A model generated the notes under the pieces. The model was not told where the DNA came from. It saw only the letters and a list, made by a program, of their open reading frames with translations, and ran no database searches. A program made the position numbers and the translations under genes. Below, piece after piece: positions 1-8,703 of a DNA stretch of 64,000 nucleotides (position 1 is the first letter of the stretch; every line of letters starts with the position of its first letter). Origin of the DNA: Nonomuraea jabiensis (GTDB lineage: Bacteria > Actinomycetota > Actinomycetes > Streptosporangiales > Streptosporangiaceae); contig NZ_JACHMB010000001.1 in assembly GCF_014204795.1 (NCBI RefSeq), positions 8,754,501-8,818,500 of the forward strand, in the 5' to 3' direction.

Positions 1-729
1 CGGATCGCCCGGATCGAGGCGGTGGCGTGCGACTCGGTGCACGAGGCCGCATGGCTCGAACGCAACCTGCTGGAAGCCGGCCTGCCCCCCTGGAACCGCA
101 CGCACGGCGTGGAGACGTCGATCTACATCGTGGTCGACCCGCGTCCGCGCACCGCCGGGGTGCGGACGAGCCATGTCGCACGGTTCGACGGGGTCGTCGG
201 CTTCGGCCCCTATCTCGGCGGGACGAGAGCACGGCAGGCGATCTCGGGGCTGCACCGGGCGTTCCCGCTGTCGTACACACGTGATCGGCTCACTGGGGCC
301 GAGCGCGACATCGCGGCGAGTCGCGGCATCGGCCCGCGGTCCAGGGAACGGCTGGCGGCGGCCGTCATCGCCGCGCTCGACGGGACGGACGCCGGGGCCG
401 TGCGCGAAGAGCTGACCGCGGCGCGCGATCGTGCGGCGGCGGCGCTCAACTTCGAACTGGCCGCTCGGATCCAGGAAGAGCTGGCCGCGTTCGCATGGGT
501 GACGAGCGTGCAGCGCGTCACCGTCGAAGGCGGCGGCGACCAGGACGTATGCGGGTGGGCGGACGGTCTGGCCGTCACGTTCGCCATCCGGGGCGGGCGC
601 CTGATCGGGTGGGAGCAGCGCGAATGCGGTCGCTCGGCCGTCGCCCGGGGGAGCGCCGGCACGCCGCCTGAATGGGCCGAGTTCGCCCGGCGCAACGCCG
701 AGCTGGCGGCGGCGCTCATCCGCGGCTGA
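1..729 (+). CDS. GIY-YIG/UvrC-like nuclease, C-terminal part (partial)
   Basis: The reading frame is open at the left edge, so the N-terminus lies outside the window. The first residues match the end of a GIY-YIG nuclease domain: IEAVACDS, then ERNLLEAGLPPWNRT, as in the UvrC motif where the fold ends before the UVR region. A UVR-like helix pair follows (AALNFELAARIQEELAAF, about 155-170 codons in). The last third has no clear motif but resembles the tail of actinobacterial proteins that join a DnaQ-like DEDD exonuclease to a UvrC-like half. The expected role is DNA repair or nucleic acid trimming in the cytoplasm. Full-length UvrC has a C-terminal RNase H-like domain and HhH motifs; these are absent, so this is not UvrC itself. 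Confidence 0.75.
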   Translation, partial: RIARIEAVACDSVHEAAWLERNLLEAGLPPWNRTHGVETSIYIVVDPRPRTAGVRTSHVARFDGVVGFGPYLGGTRARQAISGLHRAFPLSYTRDRLTGAERDIAASRGIGPRSRERLAAAVIAALDGTDAGAVREELTAARDRAAAALNFELAARIQEELAAFAWVTSVQRVTVEGGGDQDVCGWADGLAVTFAIRGGRLIGWEQRECGRSAVARGSAGTPPEWAEFARRNAELAAALIRG

Positions 730-734
730 ACGCG

Positions 735-987
735 TCCGGATGGCCGCGTCGAACTCCTCCTGCTCGCGCAGCCGCGCCGGGGCCATCAGGTGCACGGCGC
801 TCACGTTCTCGCCGATCACCTTGGCCAGCTCGCCGGTCCGGCGCCGGGAGAACCAGCCGATCGGCACCCGCCCCAGCCGCGCGGCCAGCCGGCGGCGGAA
901 CGACAGCTGCACCTGACTGTCGAGAACGTGCCCGATCCCGGACGAGGCGGCCGTGAACAGCACGCGTAATGACACCCGCCGGATCAT
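735..987 (-). pseudogene. remnant of an ABC exporter transmembrane domain
   Basis: On the minus strand an ATG at 987 opens a frame reading LRVLFTAASSGIGH, then VQLSFRRRLAARLGRVPIGW, FSRRRTGELAKVIGEN and VSAVHLM. This is the pattern of the second to third helix and first coupling helix region of type-1 ABC exporters (IrtA/B- or CydCD-like). About 60 residues match; then the frame runs into unrelated residues and continues antisense through the upstream nuclease gene without a natural stop. Both the first helix and the whole ATPase domain are missing. I read it as a truncated relic, though a functional short peptide cannot be excluded. Confidence 0.5.
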
Positions 988-1102
988 GCGCCGGTTGCGG
1001 CTCTCATGACCGGAAATTCTCGTCCAGCCGCCGTTCGGGGCCGTCCCACAGGCGGAGTCATCTCAGACGGCAACCGGCGGGACGACCGATGAGGCCCGCC
1101 GG

Positions 1103-1675
1103 TTACAGGTCGGCGACGAAGTCCAGCGCGATGGCCCAGGCGCGCTCGGCGGCCTGGGCGTTGTAGTCGGGCAGGTCAGGGTCGGTGAACAGGTGGCCGA
1201 CACCCGGATAGCGGAAGACCTCCACCTCGGCCCGCGCCCGGCGCATCCGGATGTACCAGGCGTTCAGCCAGTCGGCGGGCTCGTAGGTGTCCGGATCGGC
1301 CACGTGAAGCTGGACCGGCAGATCCTCGGCCGAGACATCATCGGCCATGTCGGAGGTGCCGTGCATCAGCAGCAGCCCTCGAGACCGCTCGTCGCCCACG
1401 GCGAGGTTCTGCGCGATCGCGGCGCCGAGCGAGAAGCCCGCGTACACCAGGCCGTCGGCGGACCACGGGGCGGCCGCGGTCACGGCCCGCTTCAGCAGCT
1501 CGTCGCGGCCGATCTCTTCCTTGATCGCGGTCCCCTCCTCGGGCGTGTCGACGACCCGGCCGTCGTACAGATCGGGGACGTGCACCTCGTGGCCGGCCGC
1601 CCGGAACCGGTCAGCGGCCTGGTGGACGGCGGGCCGCAGGCCGTACATCGAGTGCAAGAGGAGAACTCGCGCCAT
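1103..1675 (-). CDS. dienelactone hydrolase-family protein
   Basis: 190 residues with an alpha/beta hydrolase fold. The nucleophile elbow is GFSLG (around residue 82), the acid is probably in VADPDTYEP, and the catalytic His is in YPGVGHLFTD. Classical dienelactone hydrolases use Cys at the elbow; this one has Ser, as in many actinobacterial members with esterase-like activity. There is no signal peptide, so it is cytoplasmic. It is divergent from the phosphotransferase gene at 1913, with about 240 bases between them in which I see no clear operator. The substrate is unknown. Confidence 0.85.
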   Translation of the reverse strand: MARVLLLHSMYGLRPAVHQAADRFRAAGHEVHVPDLYDGRVVDTPEEGTAIKEEIGRDELLKRAVTAAAPWSADGLVYAGFSLGAAIAQNLAVGDERSRGLLLMHGTSDMADDVSAEDLPVQLHVADPDTYEPADWLNAWYIRMRRARAEVEVFRYPGVGHLFTDPDLPDYNAQAAERAWAIALDFVADL

Positions 1676-1912
1676 GCGAGGCAGCTTAGCCAGCGCCCGG
1701 GGTCGTGCCGACGCGGCGAGCGCGAAGCCGTACCACCTGGTCGTCGCCGCCGCTCATCGACCTCCCCCGGCACAGTCCATGTTCCCGGCGCTGCCGCAGC
1801 CACCGCCGCGCGCAGGCACTCCCGCCCCTTCGCGTCCCGGTTCGCCGAGCGGCCGCGGGAACGCTCGGCGTGCGCACCTGCGGGGTTGCCGAGGGCCGCG
1901 AGTGAGGAGACC

Positions 1913-2845
1913 ATGGCCCGCATGCCGTGGGGAGGGGTCGTGGACGAGGCGATGCGGGCGGTGGCGCGGGCGTACGGGCTGGGGGAGCCGGTCGGGTCGG
2001 CCAGGTACGCGGCGCGCGGCGAGCTGGGCCGGATCTGGCGGCTGGACACCGCGCGCGGTTCGTGGGCCGTGAAGGAGTTGCTCGTGCCCGCCGAGGAGAG
2101 CGCCGCGCGGCAGGACGCCGCGTTCCAGCTGGCCGCCGGGAAGGCCGGGGTGCGCCTGCCGCGGCACGTCACGACGGTTGAGGGTGACGTGCTGTTCGAC
2201 GGGAGGTGGCGGGTCTACGAATGGGTGGATCTGGTGCCGGGCGAGGTGGTCACGGCGGCCGAGCTCGGCGTGGTGACGGCCGGGCTGCATCAGGTGGGGC
2301 ATCCGGCGTCGGGGCCGGTGGCGCCGTGGTTCTCCGAGCCGGTCGGCCGGGCCGCATGGGAGGAGCTGGTGGCGGCCGGGGGTGAGTGGGCGCCGGCGCT
2401 GGAGCGGGCGCTTGCCGATCTCGTCGCGCTGGACGCCCTGGTCGCTCCGCCCGGCGCCCACATCACCACCTGCCATCGCGACGTCAACGCGGAGAACGTG
2501 TGCCGGGCGGCCGACGGCGGCGTGATCGTGCTGGACTGGGAGAACTGCGGGCCGGCACGCCCGGCGTGGGAGCTGGCGGGAATCCTCGCCGATCTGCCCC
2601 TGGAGGACGCGGTCGCGGCCTACCGTGCCTATCGGGGCGCGGGTGGGCCCGCCGTGGTGGCAGAGCCGGCCGACTTCTCGATGGCGATCGTGGTGCAGGG
2701 GCATTTGCTGGAGTTCTACGCCAGGCGTGCCCTGTCCCCTGAGGAGTCCGAGGAGAATCGCGGCAGGGCCCGCGACCGGTTGCACGCGATGCTCGACCGG
2801 CCGCTGACGCCGTCGAGGATCGACCACATCCTGGCGGCGCTCTGA
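1913..2845 (+). CDS. APH-family phosphotransferase
   Basis: 310 residues of the aminoglycoside phosphotransferase/choline kinase fold. The Brenner-type catalytic loop is CHRDVNAENV (H-x-D-x4-N) followed by VIVLDWENCGPA, whose Asp should bind magnesium. The start at 1913 is chosen because a good GAGGAGA ribosome site lies 3 bases before it; the same frame extends far upstream (to 1193) but that part is antisense to the hydrolase gene and GC-biased. The family phosphorylates small hydroxylated compounds such as aminoglycosides, homoserine or sugars; nothing here shows which. It stands alone, followed by a convergent TetR gene. Confidence 0.8.
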   Translation: MARMPWGGVVDEAMRAVARAYGLGEPVGSARYAARGELGRIWRLDTARGSWAVKELLVPAEESAARQDAAFQLAAGKAGVRLPRHVTTVEGDVLFDGRWRVYEWVDLVPGEVVTAAELGVVTAGLHQVGHPASGPVAPWFSEPVGRAAWEELVAAGGEWAPALERALADLVALDALVAPPGAHITTCHRDVNAENVCRAADGGVIVLDWENCGPARPAWELAGILADLPLEDAVAAYRAYRGAGGPAVVAEPADFSMAIVVQGHLLEFYARRALSPEESEENRGRARDRLHAMLDRPLTPSRIDHILAAL

Positions 2846-2877
2846 GCCTCTCCCTGCTCCGGCGGCTTCGCTTCATC

Positions 2878-3531
2878 TCATGCACCATGACGACCACGCG
2901 CCGGTGCGGGACGGCCTGGTTGAGGGTGCGGGCGTGCTCCATCGCCTGAGTGAACACCGGCCGCGTTGCCGGGGAGCATGCGCAGGATCAAGTCGACGGC
3001 GTCCTCCGAGTGGACTCCTGGAGTCAGGACTTCCTGTAAGAGCAGGCCGCGGATCGCGGCAACGGCGACGGTGGCCATGGTCAGCGCTTCCCCGGTGTCG
3101 TGCCCTTCGCGTTCCGCGAGTGAGGCCAGCATTTTGGTCAGGTCGTCGAGCGAGTCGATGAACTCGCGGAAGTCCTCCGGCCTGTACGCGGCCAGTCCTA
3201 CGACGTGGAAGAAGCCGCGGACACGCGACAACTGCTCCGGGCGGGTGTAGGTCCGCCAGATCGCCACAACGAGGTCGGCGAAGGTGCCCTGCCGGGCGGC
3301 TGCGAAAAGGGCCTCGTTGTCACGAGATCGCTGTGCCTTGAGCATGGCCGCCAGGACGCCCGGGAGTGACCCGAAGTGGTATCGCAGGAGGGCGTGGCTG
3401 GTCTCGGTCCGGGCGGCGATCTCGCGGAGCGACATCTCCGGTGAGGGAAGGGCCTCGTCGAAGGTGTCGAGGAGCCGGGCCAGGAGGCGCTCGCGTGCGT
3501 CGCCTTTGCGTTCCGTGGTTGACAGGATCAC
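2878..3531 (-). CDS. TetR-family transcriptional regulator
   Basis: 217 residues. The N-terminal helix-turn-helix is clear: MSLREIAARTETSHALLRYHF, residues about 34-54, where ALLRYHF is the usual TetR recognition-helix pattern. The C-terminal ligand domain is not recognisable. The last 20 residues are Pro/Gly/Arg-rich and may be an extension. The gene is divergent from the amidohydrolase operon at 3625, and a palindrome-like site sits at its own start, so it most likely represses that operon and itself. Confidence 0.85.
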   Translation of the reverse strand: MILSTTERKGDARERLLARLLDTFDEALPSPEMSLREIAARTETSHALLRYHFGSLPGVLAAMLKAQRSRDNEALFAAARQGTFADLVVAIWRTYTRPEQLSRVRGFFHVVGLAAYRPEDFREFIDSLDDLTKMLASLAEREGHDTGEALTMATVAVAAIRGLLLQEVLTPGVHSEDAVDLILRMLPGNAAGVHSGDGARPHPQPGRPAPARGRHGA

Positions 3532-3556
3532 ACCTACAGTTTATCCATTGGAAAAG
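3519..3556 (+). promoter_or_regulatory. promoter and putative TetR operator
   Basis: A perfect TTGACA -35 at 3519-3524 is followed after 17 bases by TATCCA (3542-3547), a weak -10. Overlapping the -10 is an inverted repeat, TTTATCCA at 3540-3547 and TGGAAAAG at 3549-3556, around a single central T. The site touches the start of the TetR gene, so binding would block transcription both ways. Seen in the sequence; the regulator link is inferred from position. Confidence 0.5.
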
Positions 3557-3624
3557 ATTGCTGGCGCCGCCGTATTGCTTCGTACATGGTCGCAGTCAGC
3601 TCGCGGCGGCGGAGGGAACAACTC

Positions 3625-4854
3625 GTGGGACGTTTGCAGGTGGTCGGCGCGGTGGTCGCCGACGGGACGGGGCGCGACCCCATAGACGTCGACGTCACCG
3701 TCGAAGACGGGCGGATCATCCAGCTCGGGGCCTCCGACGACGAACCCGGCGAGCGGCTCGACGCCGGGGGACTGACGATGACGCCCGGCCTGATCGACGC
3801 GCACGTTCACCTGGGCCTGTCGAGCCCGATCCAGCCGCAGTTCTCGTTCCAGATCAGTGCCGCCGAGATCGCGGCGGACATCTTCGCCACGGCCGGCGCA
3901 GCGCTTGACGCCGGCTTCACGACCGTCCGGGACACCGGCGGGATCGACGGTGGCGTCGTCACCACGATCGCGAAGGGCAAGGTCAGGGGACCGCGCGTCC
4001 TGTCGTGCGGACCGGTGCAGTGCCAGATCGGTGGGCACGGCTACTACGGAGCCGACTGGGAACCCACCGAGCTGTGGAGCGGCCATCACCTTCCGGGTCT
4101 GTGTGCCCTGTCCATGATGTCGGGCAACGCGGACGAGCTGCGAGGCAACGTACGTGAGGCCTTCCGCCGCGGAGCCTCCTTCCTGAAGCTCTGTGTGACC
4201 GGGGGAGTGGTCAGCGCTCACGACCGGCTGACCGACACCCAGTTCACCGTGGAGGAGATCGCCGTCGCTGTGCAGGAAGCCGCGGCACGGGGCACTTACG
4301 TGACGGTTCACGCCCACAACAATGAGGGCATTCGGAACGCGGTCGAGGCCGGGGCGCGCTGTGTCGAGCACGGCACCGACCTCGATGAGCCCACGGCCAC
4401 CTTGATGGCCATGCGCGGGGTCGCCCTTGTGCCCACGTTCGCCGTCGTCGAGCGACTGCTGCACGACTCCGCGGAAGCCGGCCTCGGCGAGTCGGTCCGC
4501 GATCGTGTGCTGGGTGTCCGTGAGCGGATGACCGAGGCGCTCGCTGCCGCCAAGGAGGCCGGAGTGCGGATCGGGCTGGGTTCCGATCTCATCGGTCCGG
4601 CTCAGGCCCGTCGCGGCAAAGAACTCAGCCTCCGCGCAGCCCTCGAGACGCCGATGGAAGCGCTCGTGGCGGCGACCCGGACCAACGCCGACATCCTCGG
4701 CCTGTCCGGCCAGGTGGGTGTCATCACTCCTGGCGCGCAGGCAGACCTCGTTCTTTGGAACGGCAACCCGCTCGAAGACCCAGAACTGTTCTCCGACCCC
4801 ACCAACGCCGTCCTCGTAATCCAGGCTGGCCAAATCGTGAAGGACCTCAGATGA
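3625..4854 (+). CDS. metal-dependent amidohydrolase (imidazolonepropionase-like)
   Basis: About 409 residues, a complete amidohydrolase-superfamily enzyme. Metal ligands are visible in order: DAHVHLG (HxH), the Lys of FLKLCVTGG, VHAHNNEG, CVEHGTD and the final Asp of GLGSDLIGP. The C-terminal beta-sandwich closes with ITPGAQADLVLWNGNPLED. I prefer GTG at 3625, which has GGAGGGA 7 bases upstream; the ATG at 3586 is in frame but has no ribosome site. Relatives are Xaa-Pro dipeptidases and cyclic amide hydrolases. Its stop overlaps the next start by ATGA, so the two are translationally coupled. With the esterase and FAD oxidase it suggests breakdown of a nitrogen-containing ester or amide. Confidence 0.85.
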   Translation: MGRLQVVGAVVADGTGRDPIDVDVTVEDGRIIQLGASDDEPGERLDAGGLTMTPGLIDAHVHLGLSSPIQPQFSFQISAAEIAADIFATAGAALDAGFTTVRDTGGIDGGVVTTIAKGKVRGPRVLSCGPVQCQIGGHGYYGADWEPTELWSGHHLPGLCALSMMSGNADELRGNVREAFRRGASFLKLCVTGGVVSAHDRLTDTQFTVEEIAVAVQEAAARGTYVTVHAHNNEGIRNAVEAGARCVEHGTDLDEPTATLMAMRGVALVPTFAVVERLLHDSAEAGLGESVRDRVLGVRERMTEALAAAKEAGVRIGLGSDLIGPAQARRGKELSLRAALETPMEALVAATRTNADILGLSGQVGVITPGAQADLVLWNGNPLEDPELFSDPTNAVLVIQAGQIVKDLR

Positions 4855-5705
4855 GCACCATGTGGCAGGGCTGCCTCGCCCACACCGACTACTTCGAGAT
4901 GCGCTCCAGCGGTGGGCACGACTACGGCGTCTGGGTCACCACGCCACCGCGCTACGACCCTGCCACGGCGCAAGCGCCTGTCGTGTACGTGCTCGACGGC
5001 AATTGGGCCGTGGGCATGACCGCCCCACTCATCGTCACGCAACTGGACCCCATGCAGTCGATTCAGCCCTACGTCCAAGTCAGCGTGGGTTACGCAGGCG
5101 AGGAGGCAGAGCACTGGGAGCGGTTGCGCAACCGCGACCTCGTGCCCCCCGGCGAACCCATCGCGAAGGAGTACATCGATGCCGTGGAGATGGGGGTCGA
5201 AGCGGGCACGATGACTCGCGAGCAAGCCGACGCCTACCTCGCTGAATTGAGCGACAGCCGCGGGGATATGTTCCTGAACTTCCTTACCGACGACCTGCAC
5301 CCGCGGATCGAACGCGACTACGGCACCGCCCCGAGCGGTCACGGCCTCTTCGGCTATTCCTACGGCGGACTCTTCAGTCTCTACGCCTGGCTCACCAACA
5401 GCACCTTCTTCGAGAGCATCGGCGCGGGCAGCCCCGGCATTGTCAATGCGGACAGTCAGGTCTTCGCTCGTCTTCAAGCAATGGGTGACACCCTGCCTGC
5501 TACCAAGCTTCACGTGACCTTCAACGACCGAGAGATCCTCGGAGACGTGGCGGTCTACCAGAATCTCGCGAAGAACGCGGCCACGTTCCTTCACCGCCTC
5601 ACCTCACGCAGCGGATCCGTCACCAGCGCACTCATGCACGAAACGCACGTGACTGGGCTGCAGGCCTCGTTCCTCAGTTATCTCAGGACCTGCCGTGCCC
5701 GGTAA
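4851..5705 (+). CDS. alpha/beta hydrolase, esterase D type
   Basis: 284 residues. The start ATG at 4851 overlaps the stop of the amidohydrolase by 4 bases. The nucleophile motif is GYSYGG (about residue 165) in a context typical of the esterase D/IroE/Fes family of serine esterases; a late His is in HETHVTG. There is no signal peptide. It shares an operon with the amidohydrolase before it and the FAD oxidoreductase after it, which starts inside its 3' end. The exact substrate cannot be read. Confidence 0.8.
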   Translation: MSTMWQGCLAHTDYFEMRSSGGHDYGVWVTTPPRYDPATAQAPVVYVLDGNWAVGMTAPLIVTQLDPMQSIQPYVQVSVGYAGEEAEHWERLRNRDLVPPGEPIAKEYIDAVEMGVEAGTMTREQADAYLAELSDSRGDMFLNFLTDDLHPRIERDYGTAPSGHGLFGYSYGGLFSLYAWLTNSTFFESIGAGSPGIVNADSQVFARLQAMGDTLPATKLHVTFNDREILGDVAVYQNLAKNAATFLHRLTSRSGSVTSALMHETHVTGLQASFLSYLRTCRAR

Positions 5706-7014
5706 GCGCACGGACGTCGTGGTGATCGGGTCGGGGGTGATCGGCGCGTCGGTCGCCTTGGAACTCGCCCGCCGTGGCTGGCAGGTGACGGTGGTCGACA
5801 AGGCCGGGGGCGCCGGCCACGGCTCCACGAGTGCGTCCAGCGCGGTGGTGCGGTTCAACTTCTCCACCGCCGCGGGCGTCGCCACCGCCTGGGAGGCGCA
5901 CTTTGGCTGGAGGTCGTGGGCGGAGCACCTTGGCCGCGACGTCGGGCCGTTGGCTCGGTACGTACGGTGCGGGATGGCGATGCTGGACGTGGACGTGGCT
6001 CCTCGGTCGGTGTACCTGCCGTTGTTCCAGAACGCGGGTATCCCGTTCGAGGAGTGGACGAGTGTGGACCTGTCGGAGCGGATCCCGGGTATCGACGTCG
6101 GCAGGTACTGGCCACCGAAACCTATCGACGACGACGGGTTCTGGGCCGAGACCGAAACCACGCTGGGTGCCGTGTACACACCTGATGCGGGGTTCGTGAA
6201 CGATCCGCAACTGGCGGCGCAGAATCTGGCCGCCGCCGCGCGGGCACACGGTGCCGAGTTCCGGTTCCATACGTCGGTGCGCGGGATCGAGCGGGCTCAT
6301 GGCCGGGTCGCCGCGGTGACACTCGCGGACGGGAGCAGGATCCCCTGCGGCGTGGTGGTCAACGCCGCAGGCCCATGGTCGACCCGCATCAACGAGCTGG
6401 CCTCGGTCGGATCCGATTTCACCGTGGGATGCCGGCCGTTACGGCAGGAGGTCGCGCACGTCACGGCCCCCGTGGGTTTCGGCGCCGACAACGGCGCCGA
6501 CAACCGTGCCGGGATCTGCGTCGCGGACCTGGACCTGGGTATCTACCTGCGCGGTGAGGCCGGCGGGGGACTGCTGGTGGGTGGTACGGAACCGGAATGC
6601 GACCCGCTGCAGTGGGTGGACGACCCGGATACCGTCACCGCGCATCCGACGCCGGCGGTGTTCGAGGCCCAGGTGACGAGGGCTGCGCGACGGCTACCGG
6701 CGTTGGAGATACCGAATCGGGCTCGCGGGGTCGTGGGAGTCTACGACGTCACCGACGACTGGACACCGATTTACGACCGTACGGAGCTGGACGGGTTCTA
6801 CGTCGCCATGGGGACGAGCGGCAACCAGTTCAAGAACGCGCCGGTCGTCGGCAAGTTCCTCGCCGCGATCATCGAACAGACCGAGAACGGCGTAGATCAC
6901 GACGAACGGCCGGTACGATTCGTCGGCGAGCACACCGGCCTGGCCATAGACCTTTCGGCGTTCTCCCGCAAGCGTCCCCGCGGCACCGAGAACTCGGGCA
7001 CAGTCCTGGGCTGA
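5695..7014 (+). CDS. FAD-dependent oxidoreductase (DAO family)
   Basis: 439 residues. The N-terminus has the Rossmann FAD motif VVVIGSGVIGASVALELARR (GxGxxG) followed by VVDKAGGAGHGSTSASSAVV, as in glycine/sarcosine/D-amino acid oxidases. The last section (YDVTDDWTPIYD, then YVAMGTSGNQFKNAPVVGKF) is the conserved C-terminal FAD loop of this family. GTG at 5695 overlaps the esterase by 11 bases. It is the third gene of the TetR-flanked operon and probably oxidises an amine or amino acid released by the first two enzymes; this is inference. Confidence 0.85.
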   Translation: MPGKRTDVVVIGSGVIGASVALELARRGWQVTVVDKAGGAGHGSTSASSAVVRFNFSTAAGVATAWEAHFGWRSWAEHLGRDVGPLARYVRCGMAMLDVDVAPRSVYLPLFQNAGIPFEEWTSVDLSERIPGIDVGRYWPPKPIDDDGFWAETETTLGAVYTPDAGFVNDPQLAAQNLAAAARAHGAEFRFHTSVRGIERAHGRVAAVTLADGSRIPCGVVVNAAGPWSTRINELASVGSDFTVGCRPLRQEVAHVTAPVGFGADNGADNRAGICVADLDLGIYLRGEAGGGLLVGGTEPECDPLQWVDDPDTVTAHPTPAVFEAQVTRAARRLPALEIPNRARGVVGVYDVTDDWTPIYDRTELDGFYVAMGTSGNQFKNAPVVGKFLAAIIEQTENGVDHDERPVRFVGEHTGLAIDLSAFSRKRPRGTENSGTVLG

Positions 7015-7226
7015 TGCGCCTTCTTGGCATCTCGTCCACTGATGTCATCCGCCTGGGATTCGTCGGCTGAATCCGTACGGCTCCGCTGAGATCGTCCTTG
7101 CAGATCAGCCCTGCCACCCGGGTCTCCACGCCACGATCGACGGGTGATCGCAACCGCCGCAAGGCGCCCGGACCACTGCAAGCCGTGCTCAATCCCTGCG
7201 CAAGGCGCCACCCTTAGCGTCGCAGC

Positions 7227-7865
7227 GTGTTCAAACGACTGGTTCTCGGCGCCGCCCTCACTGCGGCTGCGACACTGACGCTCTCCTCCGTCGGCCCCGC
7301 CTTCGCCGCTCACGCTTCGGCGCGGACGCCCGCGCCCGGCACGGTGGCGAACAAGCTGTTCCGCGCCTGGCTGGCCGCCGACCGCGCGGCCGCGGCGAAG
7401 GCGGCCACCCCCGCCGCGGTCAAGACGATCTTCACTTATGTCTACCGCGCGCCCGATCGCTTCGACGGCTGCTCCAGCAACGTGTGCCGGTTCGTGCACA
7501 CAAGCGTGCGCGTACCCGGCGGGCTTGACGGCATCGCGATGGTGATCACCGGCTCGAAGGTCAGCAAGGTCTACCTGTCGCGGCACATCACCGAGCCGCC
7601 CACCGTGGCCAAGCACCTCTTCGCCGCCTGGAAGCGCGGCGACGAGTACAGCGGCCTCGAGGTCGCCACTTCCGCCACGGTGCAGAAGCTGTTCAAGGTC
7701 ACCTACGACCCGCGCGGCGCCACCCACTTCTTCCAGGGCTGCAGCAAGGAACCGCAGGGCTACTCGTGCGCCTACTCCTATGAGGGCGGCGCGATGCTGA
7801 TGCACGTACGCGGCTCCAGGAACGCCGGCTACGAGGTTCGTTCGATCTCCTACCTGGCCGACTGA
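7227..7865 (+). CDS. secreted protein with two internal repeats
   Basis: 212 residues with a clear signal peptide (MFKRLVLGAALTAAATLTL, cleavage likely after AFA). The mature part is a tandem duplication: one unit begins with NKLFRAWLAADRAAAAKAATPA and the second with KHLFAAWKRGDEYSGLEVAT; each continues with AAVKTIF or ATVQKLF, a DR/DPR turn, and one Cys pair (GCSSNVC and GCSKEPQGYSC). The family is not recognised. The Cys pairs suggest disulphides outside the cell. It is a single gene; the 212 bases upstream contain no clear feature. Confidence 0.75.
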   Translation: MFKRLVLGAALTAAATLTLSSVGPAFAAHASARTPAPGTVANKLFRAWLAADRAAAAKAATPAAVKTIFTYVYRAPDRFDGCSSNVCRFVHTSVRVPGGLDGIAMVITGSKVSKVYLSRHITEPPTVAKHLFAAWKRGDEYSGLEVATSATVQKLFKVTYDPRGATHFFQGCSKEPQGYSCAYSYEGGAMLMHVRGSRNAGYEVRSISYLAD

Positions 7866-7957
7866 GGGGAGAGCAGTCAGGGACCTGCCAGGGCGACTTC
7901 AGGCGGCCACACGCGATCGAAGACCCGCCCGGACTGGTTTCGACGACAGGTCCTCCA

Positions 7958-8570
7958 GTGCCGCACCCGCACTACCAGATCCACCTCACCGACGCCGCAG
8001 GGACCGATTACAGGGTGGCGGTGAACGTGCAATCGCAGCAGGCCCCCTCCGAGCTGCTGTACCTGGCGGCCGAGGACTTCCGCCACCCCGTCGTCCAGCT
8101 GCTTCCGGCCGCCGGCAGCGGGTGGACGCCGCTGGCGTCCGCGCCCGGCGGGGCCGCCTTGGATTTCATCCGCGGCAACCTGTTCGACCCCGCCGCGATG
8201 CGGCCGCTGCCGCCCGAGCTGCGGGGCCGACAACGACCTGGCCGACCGGCTCGACCACTTCGTGCAGCGTGCGATCGGCGACCCTGACGCGCAGGTGTTC
8301 GTGTTGGGCGAGCGGTGGGGTCCCGAACCGCACCGGGCATGCCATCGAGACCGCGCCCGCCCGGCCCGCCGGTGGCGAAGAACCGGTGTGAATTTCGGCC
8401 GCGCTGGTCAACCCTGACGGACCGGTGCCCGAGCGCGAGACCGTCACACTGATCAACGCCTCGCCCGATCCGATCGACTTGCGGGGCTGGCACCTGGCGG
8501 ATCGGGCCAAGCGCACGCTCGCGTTGCCGGCCGGGCCGCTCGCGGCCGAGCGAGCACCTCACGGGCCTCG
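7958..8570 (+). pseudogene. DUF2278 (YukJ-like) protein, frameshifted
   Basis: Three reading frames together spell one DUF2278 protein. Frame A from 7958 reads HYQIHLTDAAGTDYRVAVNVQ and FIRGNLFDPAAMRPLPPELRG. After about 8220 the match moves to another frame: ADNDLADRLDHFVQRAIGD, then VFVLGERWGPEPH. The HDIHMNQGN core expected next is missing. From about 8403 a third frame gives ALVNPDGPVPERETVTLINA and PIDLRGWHLADRAKRT, the lamin-tail-like end. At least two frameshifts and one deletion show decay. Confidence 0.75.
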
Positions 8571-8639
8571 CCGTTCGCACGTGGGACAGCTCATCGGGGC
8601 ACTGCTCCGCGTCCACCTCAGACGATCGTTGACTGCGGC

Positions 8640-8673
8640 TTTTAAACAATCCGTTTAAAACGAAAAGTTGACA
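8640..8673 (+). promoter_or_regulatory. AT-rich inverted repeat before a TTGACA box
   Basis: TTTTAAAC at 8640-8647 and GTTTAAAA at 8653-8660 form perfect 8-base arms around AATCC. A TTGACA -35 box follows at 8668-8673, 30 bases before the start of the next gene. In DNA this GC-rich such a patch stands out and looks like an operator. No dedicated regulator gene lies beside it. Confidence 0.5.
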
Positions 8674-8703
8674 TCAGTTCGAGTGCTGCGGCATTGTGAG
8701 CGC

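Noticed and set aside
1193..1912. N-terminal extension of the APH-type kinase
   Set aside because: The frame is open but antisense to the hydrolase gene, and a good ribosome site precedes the internal ATG at 1913.
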